This document shows, piece by piece, positions 43,937-55,490 of a DNA stretch of 64,000 nucleotides. The translations under genes were made by a program, and so were the position numbers. Source of the DNA: Macondimonas sp045864775 (GTDB lineage Bacteria > Pseudomonadota > Gammaproteobacteria > UBA5335); NCBI GenBank assembly GCA_045864775.1, contig BTVR01000002.1, positions 806,001 to 870,000 of the forward strand. The letters are read 5' to 3'. Every line of letters begins with the position of its first letter. The first letter of the stretch is position 1. The notes under the pieces were generated by a model. That model saw nothing but the letters and a program-made list of their open reading frames with translations. It did no database searches and was not told where the DNA came from.

Positions 43937-44896
43937 ATGCGCGACCCATCCGATCTCCCGCTGCCTCCCCTCGTCGACGAGCGCCCGCTGACGCTGATCC
44001 GTGCGGCCATCGATCAGGTCGGCCAAGTCGTTCTGGGCAAGGAAAAACAGATCCGGCAGGCCGTCGCCTGCCTGCTCGCCGAAGGGCATCTGCTGCTGGA
44101 AGACGTCCCCGGCGTCGGCAAGACGACGCTGGCGCACGCGCTAGCCTGCAGCCTGGGCCTCGAGTTCCAGCGGGTGCAGTTCACCAGCGACATGCTGCCA
44201 GCCGACATCACCGGCACCTCGATCTTCGAGCGAGTCAGCGGGCGCTTCACCTTCCATCCGGGGCCGGTGTTCACGCAGCTCCTGCTGGCGGATGAGATCA
44301 ACCGCGCCACGCCACGCACCCAGAGCGCGCTGCTCGAAGCCATGGAAGAACGCCAGGTCAGCGTGGACGGGACCAGCCATCGCCTGCCGCATCCCTTCTT
44401 CGTCATCGCGACCCAGAATCCCGCCCGGCAGGCCGGCACCTTCGCATTGCCCGAATCCCAGCTCGACCGCTTCCTGCTGCGCATCAGCCTGGGTTATCCG
44501 GATGCGGAAGCCGAACGGGCGCTGCTGCGGCTCGGCGAGCGGCGCAGCGCGCTCGCTCAGTTGACGCCCTGCCTCGGGGCGGTGGATCTGACGGATCTGC
44601 AACGGCAGGTCCGCCGCGTCCATCTCGCCGAACCGCTGCTGTCCTATGTCTTGGCGCTGATCGATTACACCCGGCGCTGCGGGCGGTTCCGCGAAGGCCT
44701 CTCGCCGCGCGCGGGACTCGGCCTGATCCGTGTTGCGCAGGCCTGGGCGCTGCTCGAAGGGCGTGAACACGTGCTGCCGGAAGATGTGCAGGCGCTGTTC
44801 GAACCCTTGGCCGGCCATCGCCTGCAGGTGCTCGAAGGTCGCGAACAACAGCCCATCGGCCCCCGCGAGGTGCTGGCGGCCGTCACCGTGCCCTGA
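43937..44896 (+). CDS. MoxR-family AAA+ ATPase
   Basis: The 319-residue ATPase shows Walker A LEDVPGVGKTTLAH near residue 56, Walker B LLLADEINRATPRTQSALLEAMEE near 117, and sensor 1 FFVIATQNPARQAGTFALPESQLDRF. MoxR proteins act as chaperones with von Willebrand or DUF58 partners. The next two genes are DUF58 and a transglutaminase, a common operon. I chose the ATG at 43937 with GGAG six bases before; a GTG at 43931 is also possible. Confidence 0.93.
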   Translation: MRDPSDLPLPPLVDERPLTLIRAAIDQVGQVVLGKEKQIRQAVACLLAEGHLLLEDVPGVGKTTLAHALACSLGLEFQRVQFTSDMLPADITGTSIFERVSGRFTFHPGPVFTQLLLADEINRATPRTQSALLEAMEERQVSVDGTSHRLPHPFFVIATQNPARQAGTFALPESQLDRFLLRISLGYPDAEAERALLRLGERRSALAQLTPCLGAVDLTDLQRQVRRVHLAEPLLSYVLALIDYTRRCGRFREGLSPRAGLGLIRVAQAWALLEGREHVLPEDVQALFEPLAGHRLQVLEGREQQPIGPREVLAAVTVP

Positions 44897-44898
44897 CC

Positions 44899-45879
44899 AT
44901 GCCGGCGATGCTGCACCACGCCTGGGTGCTGCGCTGGATGCGTCGGCGCCATCCGCGGGTCGCGGGGCCCATCAGCGTGGAACGCAACCGGATCTACATC
45001 CTGCCGACACGCCAAGGCTGGGGCTTCGCGCTGCTGCTCGGCACCATGCTGCTGGCGGCGCTCAACTACGGCAACAGCCTGATGTTCGTGGTCTGTTTCT
45101 GGATGGGCGGCGTGGCGTTTCTGACCATGCATCACACCCACCGCAACCTGCTGGGGCTGCAGATCGTCGGACGATCCGCTGCGCCCGTGTTCGCCGGGAG
45201 CGAAGCGATCTTCCTCTTGCGGGCCTCGCACACCGACGCCGCCCCCCGCTACGGTCTGCGTTTGCATCACGCGGATGAGGCGCGCGCGCTCGCCCCCTTG
45301 CCGGCCGGTACCGAAACGACGGTCCCCGTCACCGTCCCGGCCCCACAGCGGGGTCGCCTGGACCTGCCGCGCCTGGGGCTGTCGACGACCTACCCGCTCG
45401 GGCTTTTCGAAGCCTGGACCTGGATCCACCCGGCGCTGGAAACGCTGGTCTACCCGTGCCCGGCGCCGCAAGCGCCGCTGCCAGCCGGCGCCGGTCTGCA
45501 GAGCGGGAGCGGCACGGCAGGGGAACATGGCGAGGGCAGCGACGATTATCGCGGCCTGCGCCGCTATCGCAGCGGGGATGGGGCGCACACCATCGCCTGG
45601 CGCGTGCTGGCCCGCGAGCGCGGCCTCGTGGTCAAGCAGTTCAGCGAAGACGAGCGACCGGAATGGCGGCTGGATTGGGCCCAGTTCGCGCACGATGCCG
45701 ATCCCGAACGCATCCTGTCGCTCCTCTGCCGTCAGGCCCTCGATGCCCATGCCTGCGGCGCCCCCTACGCGCTGTGCCTGCCGGACCGGCAAATACCCTT
45801 GGGCAGCGGCGGGGGCCACCTTTTCCAGGTGTTGCGTGCCCTTGCCCTGTATGGCCTGCCCGCCCGGGAAATCCGGTGA
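44899..45879 (+). CDS. DUF58 domain protein
   Basis: The 326-residue protein has two N-terminal membrane helices (GWGFALLLGTMLLAALNYGN and LMFVVCFWMGGVAFL) and a long soluble part. GSDDYRGLRRYRSGDGAHTIAWRVLARERGLVVKQFSEDE is the DUF58 signature. It is the partner of the MoxR ATPase upstream; the family is thought to carry a VWA-like region that binds MoxR. It overlaps the next gene (GTGA). Confidence 0.9.
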   Translation: MPAMLHHAWVLRWMRRRHPRVAGPISVERNRIYILPTRQGWGFALLLGTMLLAALNYGNSLMFVVCFWMGGVAFLTMHHTHRNLLGLQIVGRSAAPVFAGSEAIFLLRASHTDAAPRYGLRLHHADEARALAPLPAGTETTVPVTVPAPQRGRLDLPRLGLSTTYPLGLFEAWTWIHPALETLVYPCPAPQAPLPAGAGLQSGSGTAGEHGEGSDDYRGLRRYRSGDGAHTIAWRVLARERGLVVKQFSEDERPEWRLDWAQFAHDADPERILSLLCRQALDAHACGAPYALCLPDRQIPLGSGGGHLFQVLRALALYGLPAREIR

Positions 45880-47942
45880 GCCCGCGCGATCCGCATCGGC
45901 ACACGGCCCTGCTGCTGGGCTGCGTCGCCATCGCCTATCTGCCCCATCTGGGTCATCTGCCGCTCTGGGTCGGCGGCGTCCTGGCCGGCTGCTGCGGCGG
46001 GCTGCTGGCGGTGACGGCCGGGTGGATCGCTGCGCCGGGCCGCGGCTTGCGGGTCATCCTCGCGGCCCTCGGTCTGACGGCTGTGGCGCTGCAGTATGGC
46101 CGCATCAACGGCGCCGACTCGGGCAGTGCCCTCTTGACCCTCATGCTCGGCTTGAAGTTGCTGGAGACCCGCACCGGCCGGGATCGCATCCTCGTGGTGT
46201 ACCTGTGTTTCTTCCTCCTGGGCAGCGGTTTTCTGCACGATCAGGCCTTGCCCGGCGGCGCACTCGGGCTGTTGGGCTTGTGGCCGCTGACCTGCGCGTG
46301 GATGCTGCTGCAGGAGGGTGCCGGCCGACCCCCGTTGCGGCGGGCGCTGCGCACGGGCGCGCTGCTGCTCGCTCAGGCCCTGCCGCTGATGCTGGTGCTG
46401 TTTCTGCTGTTTCCCCGTCTGTCCGGGCCGTTGTGGAGCATCCCGCGGGAGGCCGGGACGGCCCGCATCGGGCTCAGCGATCACATGGCCCCCGGCGCCA
46501 TCACCGCACTGGGGCAATCCGGCGCGGTCGCCTTCCGGGCGCGTTTCTTCGGGGGAGCGCCGCCCCCTGCGGCGCGCTACTGGCGCGCGCTGGTGCTGTG
46601 GGATTACGACGGGCTGACCTGGCGCAATCGGCAGCCCGCTGAACTCGGGCCCACGCCGCTGGTTCCACTCGGCGCTCCCGTCGTGTACGAAATCACCCTG
46701 GAGCCGCAGGGACAGCCCTGGCTGCCACTGCTGGACGTTCCGGCCCGGATCGAGATGCCGCAGGCCCGGTTCACCGGCCGCGAGGCCTTGGCCGCCAAAC
46801 CGGTGGAGGATCGTCTGCGCTACGAAGCCAGCTCTTACGCCCGCTATCGACTCGCGCCGGAACCCGAGCCCGCGCTCATGGCCCGCGCTCTGGCACTGCC
46901 GAAGGCCGGCAATGCCGCCGCTCGAGCGCTCGCCCAGGATTGGCAGGCCCGCTTTGCCGACCCGGCCGAACGGGCACGCGCCGCGCTCCGGCTGTTCCGC
47001 AAGGCACCGTTCTACTACACCCTGCAACCGCCGCCTTTGGGCTCAGAGGGGATCGACGATTTCCTGTTCCGGTCGCGGCGCGGATTCTGCGAACACTATG
47101 CCGGCGCCTTTGTGTTCCTGATGCGGGCCGCCGGCGTCCCGGCGCGTGTGGTCACCGGTTATCAGGGGGGAGAATCCAATCCCCTGGGCGACTACCTGAT
47201 CGTGCGTCAGGCCGATGCCCACGCCTGGGCTGAAATCTGGCTCGCGGGGCAGGGCTGGGTGCGCGTGGACCCCACGGCGGCGGTGGCGCCGGAACGGATC
47301 GAGGATGGCGCAGCCACGGCCCTGGCCGGTGAACTGCCGGCGCCCGTGCGCCTGCTGCGGGAGAGCGTGGCGCTGCAACGCCTGCGCCTCGGGTGGGATG
47401 CGGTCAACTATCGCTGGAACGACTGGGTGCTCGGCTACGGACCGGACAAGCAGCGCACGACGCTGACCCAGTGGGGTTTCGACTCGGTGGCGCCGGGGCG
47501 ACTGATGGGGTGGGTGACGCTGATCACCGTCGGCCTGAGCGCGCTGATCGGATGGTGGATGGGACGTCGCCGTCCTGCTCGCACCAGCGCCGATCCGGTC
47601 GCCGAGGGATTCGCTCGCCTGCAGCGCCGCCTGTCCCGGGCAGGCCACCCTCCCCGGCCGGGGGAAGGACCACGCGACTATCTGGCCCGCTGCGCTGCGG
47701 CCGAACCGGCCTGGCGCGCGGCGCTCACCGTACTGGGCGGGGATTATCTGGCGCTGCGCTATGGGCCACATTCGACGCCCGAGCAGCAGGCCCGGTTCAG
47801 GCGCGCGGTGCGCCGTTTTCATCCGCGCTGGCTGCGGCTGCGGCGGCGCTGGACGATCCACTTGCGCCGGCTTCCGGGTCGGGAGCCGGCCGATCGAGTT
47901 GCCGCGGTCAGTCCCGACGAGACCGCGCGAACAACACCATGA
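45876..47942 (+). CDS. tgpA: TgpA-type membrane transglutaminase-like protein
   Basis: The 688-residue protein has about five N-terminal helices, a periplasmic transglutaminase domain, another helix near residue 545 and a cytoplasmic C-terminal domain (DUF4129-like). The catalytic triad is visible: C405 in RRGFCEHYAGAFVFLMRAAGVPARVVTGYQGGE, H449 in ADAHAWAEIWL and D465 in VDPTAA. The Pseudomonas homologue TgpA is essential. The start is a GTG overlapping the DUF58 stop. Its end overlaps the convergent DUF4149 gene by 35 bases. Confidence 0.92.
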   Translation: MSPRDPHRHTALLLGCVAIAYLPHLGHLPLWVGGVLAGCCGGLLAVTAGWIAAPGRGLRVILAALGLTAVALQYGRINGADSGSALLTLMLGLKLLETRTGRDRILVVYLCFFLLGSGFLHDQALPGGALGLLGLWPLTCAWMLLQEGAGRPPLRRALRTGALLLAQALPLMLVLFLLFPRLSGPLWSIPREAGTARIGLSDHMAPGAITALGQSGAVAFRARFFGGAPPPAARYWRALVLWDYDGLTWRNRQPAELGPTPLVPLGAPVVYEITLEPQGQPWLPLLDVPARIEMPQARFTGREALAAKPVEDRLRYEASSYARYRLAPEPEPALMARALALPKAGNAAARALAQDWQARFADPAERARAALRLFRKAPFYYTLQPPPLGSEGIDDFLFRSRRGFCEHYAGAFVFLMRAAGVPARVVTGYQGGESNPLGDYLIVRQADAHAWAEIWLAGQGWVRVDPTAAVAPERIEDGAATALAGELPAPVRLLRESVALQRLRLGWDAVNYRWNDWVLGYGPDKQRTTLTQWGFDSVAPGRLMGWVTLITVGLSALIGWWMGRRRPARTSADPVAEGFARLQRRLSRAGHPPRPGEGPRDYLARCAAAEPAWRAALTVLGGDYLALRYGPHSTPEQQARFRRAVRRFHPRWLRLRRRWTIHLRRLPGREPADRVAAVSPDETARTTP

Positions 47943-48339
47943 GCACCATCAGGCTGACGACGGCATAGAGCAATTGGCTGATGCCGTGCACCACGAGAAA
48001 GCTGCTCCGGCTCTCGGGCCCAAGGGCCTTGAAGTGCACCATCAGCGGCTGCAGGGCAGCGGCCTGAAGGATGACGGCCACCAAGGCCGCCTCGAGCAGG
48101 CGCTGCGGCCAGCACCGCGGTACGGGCAGCGCCCAGCGCGCCCAGAGCAGCACCGGCACGCCCACCAGATAGACGAAGCGGAACAGTTCGCCGGCCACGG
48201 CGCCGGCCAGCACCGGATCGCCCAGTCGGGCGAAGAGCAGCGGCGCCACGGCATAGCCCACGGTGAGCTGCATGCCCGACCACAGGGCCAGGACGATCGG
48301 CGCGAACCGGCTGATCCGGCTCGCGCCGCCCCCATTCAC
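47908..48339 (-). CDS. DUF4149 family membrane protein
   Basis: The 143-residue protein has four hydrophobic spans: LALWSGMQLTVGYAVAPLLFARLGD, VAGELFRFVYLVGVPVLLWA, LLEAALVAVILQAAALQPLMV and HGISQLLYAVVSLMVLMVLF. The GMQLTVGYAVAPLLF and RSSFLVVHGISQLLY patterns are typical of DUF4149. The function is unknown. The ATG overlaps the greA stop, a layout common in gammaproteobacteria. Confidence 0.85.
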   Translation of the reverse strand: MNGGGASRISRFAPIVLALWSGMQLTVGYAVAPLLFARLGDPVLAGAVAGELFRFVYLVGVPVLLWARWALPVPRCWPQRLLEAALVAVILQAAALQPLMVHFKALGPESRSSFLVVHGISQLLYAVVSLMVLMVLFARSRRD

Positions 48340-48808
48340 AGGTAGCGCACCTTGACGATCTCGAGACTGCGCGTGCCCGCGGGAATCTCCACCTGGGCGA
48401 TGTCGCCCTCGTGCTTGCCCACCAGCGCGCGGGCAATGGGCGAGTTGATGGAGAGCAGGCCCGCCTTGATGTCGGCTTCGTCCTCCCCGACGATGCGGTA
48501 GCTGAGTTCCTCGCCGCTCTCTTCATCGACCAGGTCGACCGTCGCACCGAACACGACCCGATCCGACGGCGGGAGCGCGCGCACGTCGATCACCTGGGCG
48601 TTGGAAAGCTTCGCCTCGATCTCGGCGAGGCGGCCCTCGATGAAACCCTGCTGCTCGCGCGCGGCGTGGTATTCCGCGTTTTCCTTCAGGTCACCGTGGG
48701 CGCGCGCTTCGGCGATGGCGGCGATGACGCGCGGCCTTTCCTCGTTCTTCAGGCGCGCAAGCTCCTCGCGCAAGAGCTCGGCGCCGCGCAAGGTGATGGG
48801 CACTCGCT

Positions 48809-48812
<4 letters not shown>
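48336..48812 (-). CDS. greA: Transcript cleavage factor GreA
   Basis: GreA stimulates transcript cleavage by backtracked RNA polymerase. The 158-residue protein has the coiled-coil tip motif ARAHGDLKENAEYHAAREQQGFIEGR with the acidic D-L-x-E-N-A-E-Y, and the C-terminal domain ATVDLVDEESGEELSYRIVGEDEAD with ISINSPIARALVGK-like residues. The ATG at 48812 overlaps the carB stop by four bases. A longer upstream frame is carB read out of frame. Confidence 0.97.
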
Positions 48813-52036
<3,224 letters not shown>

Positions 52037-52073
52037 GGGCAAACCTGTTCGTCGAAGAAGGGACGAGGGCTGT

Positions 52074-53216
52074 TCAGACGGCGCGCTGACGCTCCATCAG
52101 GGCGATGAACCGGGCGAACAGCGGCCGCAGGTCGTGCGGTCCGGGGCTGGCCTCGGGATGGCCCTGGAAGCCGAATGCGGGGCGGTCGGTGCGCATCACG
52201 CCCTGCAGCGTGCCGTCGAAGAGCGAGCGGTGCGTGGCGCGTAGATTCGCCGGCAGACTAGTCTCGTCCAGCGCAAAGCCATGGTTCTGGCTGGTGATGA
52301 GCACCCGCCGGGTGTCCAGATCCATCACGGGATGGTTGGCGCCGTGGTGGCCGAACTTCATCTTGACCGTGCGCGCGCCGCTGGCAAGTCCCAGGAGCTG
52401 ATGCCCGAGGCAGATGCCGAACGTGGGCACGCCGCGCTCGAGCAAGGTGGCGATCGCGGCGATGGCATAGTCGCAGGGCTCCGGATCGCCGGGCCCATTG
52501 GACAGGAACACCCCGTCGGGCGCCATCGCCAGCACCTCGGTGGCGGGTGTCCGCGCCGGGACCACCGTCACCCGGCAGCCCTCGTCCACCAGCAAGCGCA
52601 GGATGTTGCGCTTGACGCCGAAATCATAGGCCACGACATGGAAGCGGCCCGCGGCGGCCTCGCGCGGCGCGTCGCCGAGCGACAACGTCGGCTCTTCCCA
52701 GACGTAGGACGCGCCGGTACTGACCTCCTGCGCCAGATCCAGGCCCAACAGGCCGGGAAAAGCGCGGGCCGCCGCAAGGCCCTGTTCCCGCGCCTGCTCG
52801 GGACTCGATGCCCCGGCGACGATGGCGCCGCGCTGCGCGCCCTTTTCGCGCAGCAACCGGGTCAGCCGGCGGGTGTCCACCTCGGCGATGGCCACGATGC
52901 CGTGGGCCTCGAGATAGGCCTCCAGACTGTGTTCGGCGCGCCAGTTGCTGACCACCTGCGCCGCGTCGCGAATGACGAGCCCGGCGACCTTGACACCGTC
53001 CGACTCGGCATCGGCGGCATTGACGCCGACATTGCCGATGTGGGGATAGGTCAGTGTGACGATCTGGCGGTGGTAGGAGGCATCGGTCAGCACCTCCTGA
53101 TAGCCGGTCATGGCCGTATTGAAGACCACCTCACCGGCACTGACGCCCGGCACACCCAGGGAACGGCCGGAAAACACGCTGCCATCTTCGAGTACGAGCA
53201 GGGCGGGTACGGACAA
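52074..53216 (-). CDS. carA: Carbamoyl-phosphate synthase small subunit
   Basis: CarA hydrolyses glutamine to supply ammonia to CarB. The 380-residue protein shows ALLVLEDGSVFSGRSLGVPG at the start and FNTAMTGYQEVLTDASYHRQIVTLTYPHIGNVG. The glutaminase motif is GVPTFGICLGHQLLGLASG, and GFQGHPEASPGPHD supplies the catalytic histidine. No ATG fits the N-terminus; a TTG at 53216 has a strong GGAGG seven bases before it and gives the normal length. The ATG at 53285 would add 23 unrelated residues. Confidence 0.96.
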   Translation of the reverse strand: MSVPALLVLEDGSVFSGRSLGVPGVSAGEVVFNTAMTGYQEVLTDASYHRQIVTLTYPHIGNVGVNAADAESDGVKVAGLVIRDAAQVVSNWRAEHSLEAYLEAHGIVAIAEVDTRRLTRLLREKGAQRGAIVAGASSPEQAREQGLAAARAFPGLLGLDLAQEVSTGASYVWEEPTLSLGDAPREAAAGRFHVVAYDFGVKRNILRLLVDEGCRVTVVPARTPATEVLAMAPDGVFLSNGPGDPEPCDYAIAAIATLLERGVPTFGICLGHQLLGLASGARTVKMKFGHHGANHPVMDLDTRRVLITSQNHGFALDETSLPANLRATHRSLFDGTLQGVMRTDRPAFGFQGHPEASPGPHDLRPLFARFIALMERQRAV

Positions 53217-53320
53217 GTGGCCACCTCCGGAACAGGCGTGCAAAAACGGAACGGGGCTTGCGTCCCGCCCGACGGCTTGGGTCATTCCTTGCGAATCTCT
53301 GGCTCCGCGCCGCGAAGAGG

Positions 53321-53350
53321 TGCGCGAACCGTGGCGGTTCGGTGCGCAGA
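53321..53350 (-). promoter_or_regulatory. Stable hairpin in the carA leader
   Basis: CGAACCG-TGG-CGGTTCG is a perfect stem extended by TGCGC/GCGCA with a small bulge. It lies about 105 bases before the carA start, inside a 220-base gap after dapB. No T tract follows. It could be part of pyrimidine/arginine control or a dapB transcript end. Confidence 0.4.
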
Positions 53351-53436
53351 CCGGCGGCCCGAGGGCGCGGCTGGCTCTCGCTGGAGCGCGCCAATTCTAG
53401 GCACTTCGGGCCGAGATGTCCATGCAAGCTGGGGGC

Positions 53437-54237
53437 CTAGAGCCCCAGCACGTCGCTCATGTCGTAGAGTCCCGGCGCCCGTCCCGCCAGCCAGGCGGCC
53501 GCGCGCAGCGCGCCCTGGGCAAAGTTCTCGCGACTGGTCGCGCGGTGGGTGATCTCGAGCCGCTCGCCCTCGCCGGCGAACAGCACCGTGTGGTCGCCGA
53601 TGATGTCGCCGGCACGCACGGTGGCAAAGCCGATGGTGTCGCGCGCGCGCGCGCCGGTCTGACCTTCGCGGCCATAGACGGCGCACTGGCGCAGGTCACG
53701 GCCCAGCGTCTGGGCAATCACCTCGCCCATGCGCAGGGCCGTGCCGGATGGCGCATCGACCTTGTGGCGGTGGTGCGCCTCGAGGATCTCGATGTCCACG
53801 CTGTCGCCGAGCACGCGCGCCGCCGTCTCCAGCAATTTCAGCGTGAGATTGACCCCGATGCTCATGTTCGGCGCAAAGACGATGGGGATCGCGCTGGCGG
53901 CAGCCGCCACCTCGCCGCGCTGGGCCGCATCCAGCCCGGTCGTCCCGATCACCATCGCCCGCCCTTGGTCGCGGCAGGCCGCCAGATGGGCCAGCGTCGG
54001 TTCGGGTCGCGTGAATTCGATCAGGACCTCGCAGCGCGCGAGTGCGGCGCCGAGATCAGCCGCCAGCGCCACGCCCAGCGCACCGATGCCGGCCAGCACG
54101 CCGGCATCCTGCCCCAAGGCTGCATGGCCCGGCGCCTCCAGCACAGCCGTGACCGCAAGATCCGTCCGTCCCTGGGCGGCGGTCAGCAGCGCCCGCCCCA
54201 TGCGGCCGGCTGCGCCGGCGATTCCCACCTTCACCAT
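53437..54237 (-). CDS. dapB: 4-hydroxy-tetrahydrodipicolinate reductase
   Basis: DapB reduces hydroxy-tetrahydrodipicolinate in lysine and diaminopimelate synthesis. The 266-residue protein starts KVGIAGAAGRMGRAL (NAD(P)-binding GxxGxxG), with IEFTRPEPTLAHLAAC, VIGTTGL, ILEAHHRHKVDAPSGTAL (catalytic histidine and lysine) and TSRENFAQGALRAA. It follows dnaJ by 13 bases and precedes carA. Confidence 0.97.
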   Translation of the reverse strand: MVKVGIAGAAGRMGRALLTAAQGRTDLAVTAVLEAPGHAALGQDAGVLAGIGALGVALAADLGAALARCEVLIEFTRPEPTLAHLAACRDQGRAMVIGTTGLDAAQRGEVAAAASAIPIVFAPNMSIGVNLTLKLLETAARVLGDSVDIEILEAHHRHKVDAPSGTALRMGEVIAQTLGRDLRQCAVYGREGQTGARARDTIGFATVRAGDIIGDHTVLFAGEGERLEITHRATSRENFAQGALRAAAWLAGRAPGLYDMSDVLGL

Positions 54238-54250
54238 GAGCGACCCCTTC

Positions 54251-55390
54251 TCAGGACGTGAACCGATCGAAGAAGCCCTTCACGCTGTCGATCCAGCCGC
54301 TGGCCTGCGGGCTGTGGCGCCGCGCACCTTCCCCCAGCAGCCGGTCGAAGCGCTCGAGCAGATCTTTCTGCTCGGCCGTGAGGTTCACCGGCGTCTCCAC
54401 CAGCACGCGGCAGAGCAGATCGCCGGCCTCGGCGCCACGCAGGCCGGGCATGCCCTTGCCGCGCAAGCGGAACACCTTGCCGGTCTGCGTGCCCGCCGGA
54501 ATCTTGAGACTGACCTGGCCGGCCAAGGTCGGTACGTCGATTTCGCCGCCCAGCGCCACGGTTGTGAAGCTCACCGGCATCTCGCAGAGCAGGTCGCGCC
54601 CGTCGCGGTGGAAGATGGCGTGGTCGCGCACCTGGACCTGCACGTACAGGTCGCCGGCCGGACCGCCCGCCTGACCGGGCTCGCCCTCGCCACCGAGACG
54701 GATGCGATCCCCGGTGTCGATACCGGCCGGAATCTTGACCGACAGGGTCTTGTCCTGCCGCACGCGTCCGGCCCCCTGGCAGGTCTTGCACGGGGTTTCG
54801 ATGATCGTGCCGCGGCCGCGACAGCGGGGACAGGCCTGTTGCAGGGAGAAAAAGCCCTGCTGGATGCGCACTTGCCCCTGTCCACCGCAACCCGGGCAGG
54901 TGACCGGCTTCGAGCCGGGTTCCGCCCCGCTGCCGTCGCAGGCCGTGCAGGTCGCGTGGCCCGGCACTTCGATTTCGACCGTCTTGCCGCGCGCGGCCTC
55001 TTCCAGATCGATCTCGACCACGGTGCGCAGGTCCGCGCCGCGATAGGCGCCGCCGCGTCCGCTGCGCCGGCCACCGCCGAAGACCTCGCTGAACACGTTG
55101 CCGAAGATGTCGCCGAAGGCATCGGCGAAATCGCCCTGGCCGAAACCGCCACCGCCTGCGCCGCCATTCACGCCGGCGTGACCGAAGCGATCGTAAGCGG
55201 CGCGCTTGTCCGCGTTGGACAGCACCTCCCAGGCTTCCGCCACCTCCTTGAAATGCTCCTCGGCCGCCTTGTCGCCGGGGTTGCGATCGGGATGGTATTT
55301 CATCGCCAGGCGCCGATAGGCCTTCTTCAACTCGGCCTCATCGGCGCTGCGGGCCACGCCCAGAATCTCGTAATAGTCTGCTTTCGCCAT
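54251..55390 (-). CDS. dnaJ: Co-chaperone DnaJ
   Basis: The 379-residue protein has a J domain (KADYYEILGVARSADEAELKKAYRRLAMKYHPDRNPGD, HPD included) and a glycine/phenylalanine-rich linker. Four CxxCxGxG zinc repeats follow (CTACDGSG, CPGCGGQG, CPRCRGRG, CKTCQGAG), then the C-terminal substrate-binding domain. The ATG at 55390 is used; a codon pair upstream in frame is unnecessary. It is 100 bases after dnaK. Confidence 0.98.
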   Translation of the reverse strand: MAKADYYEILGVARSADEAELKKAYRRLAMKYHPDRNPGDKAAEEHFKEVAEAWEVLSNADKRAAYDRFGHAGVNGGAGGGGFGQGDFADAFGDIFGNVFSEVFGGGRRSGRGGAYRGADLRTVVEIDLEEAARGKTVEIEVPGHATCTACDGSGAEPGSKPVTCPGCGGQGQVRIQQGFFSLQQACPRCRGRGTIIETPCKTCQGAGRVRQDKTLSVKIPAGIDTGDRIRLGGEGEPGQAGGPAGDLYVQVQVRDHAIFHRDGRDLLCEMPVSFTTVALGGEIDVPTLAGQVSLKIPAGTQTGKVFRLRGKGMPGLRGAEAGDLLCRVLVETPVNLTAEQKDLLERFDRLLGEGARRHSPQASGWIDSVKGFFDRFTS

Positions 55391-55490
55391 GATCATCTAT
55401 CCATTCATTGCCCGCCCGGAAAGCCGCCGCCCGGACGCGGCAACGCGCCGGGACCCGGCAGGATCCCGACGCGCGTCTTACCCGACCGCT

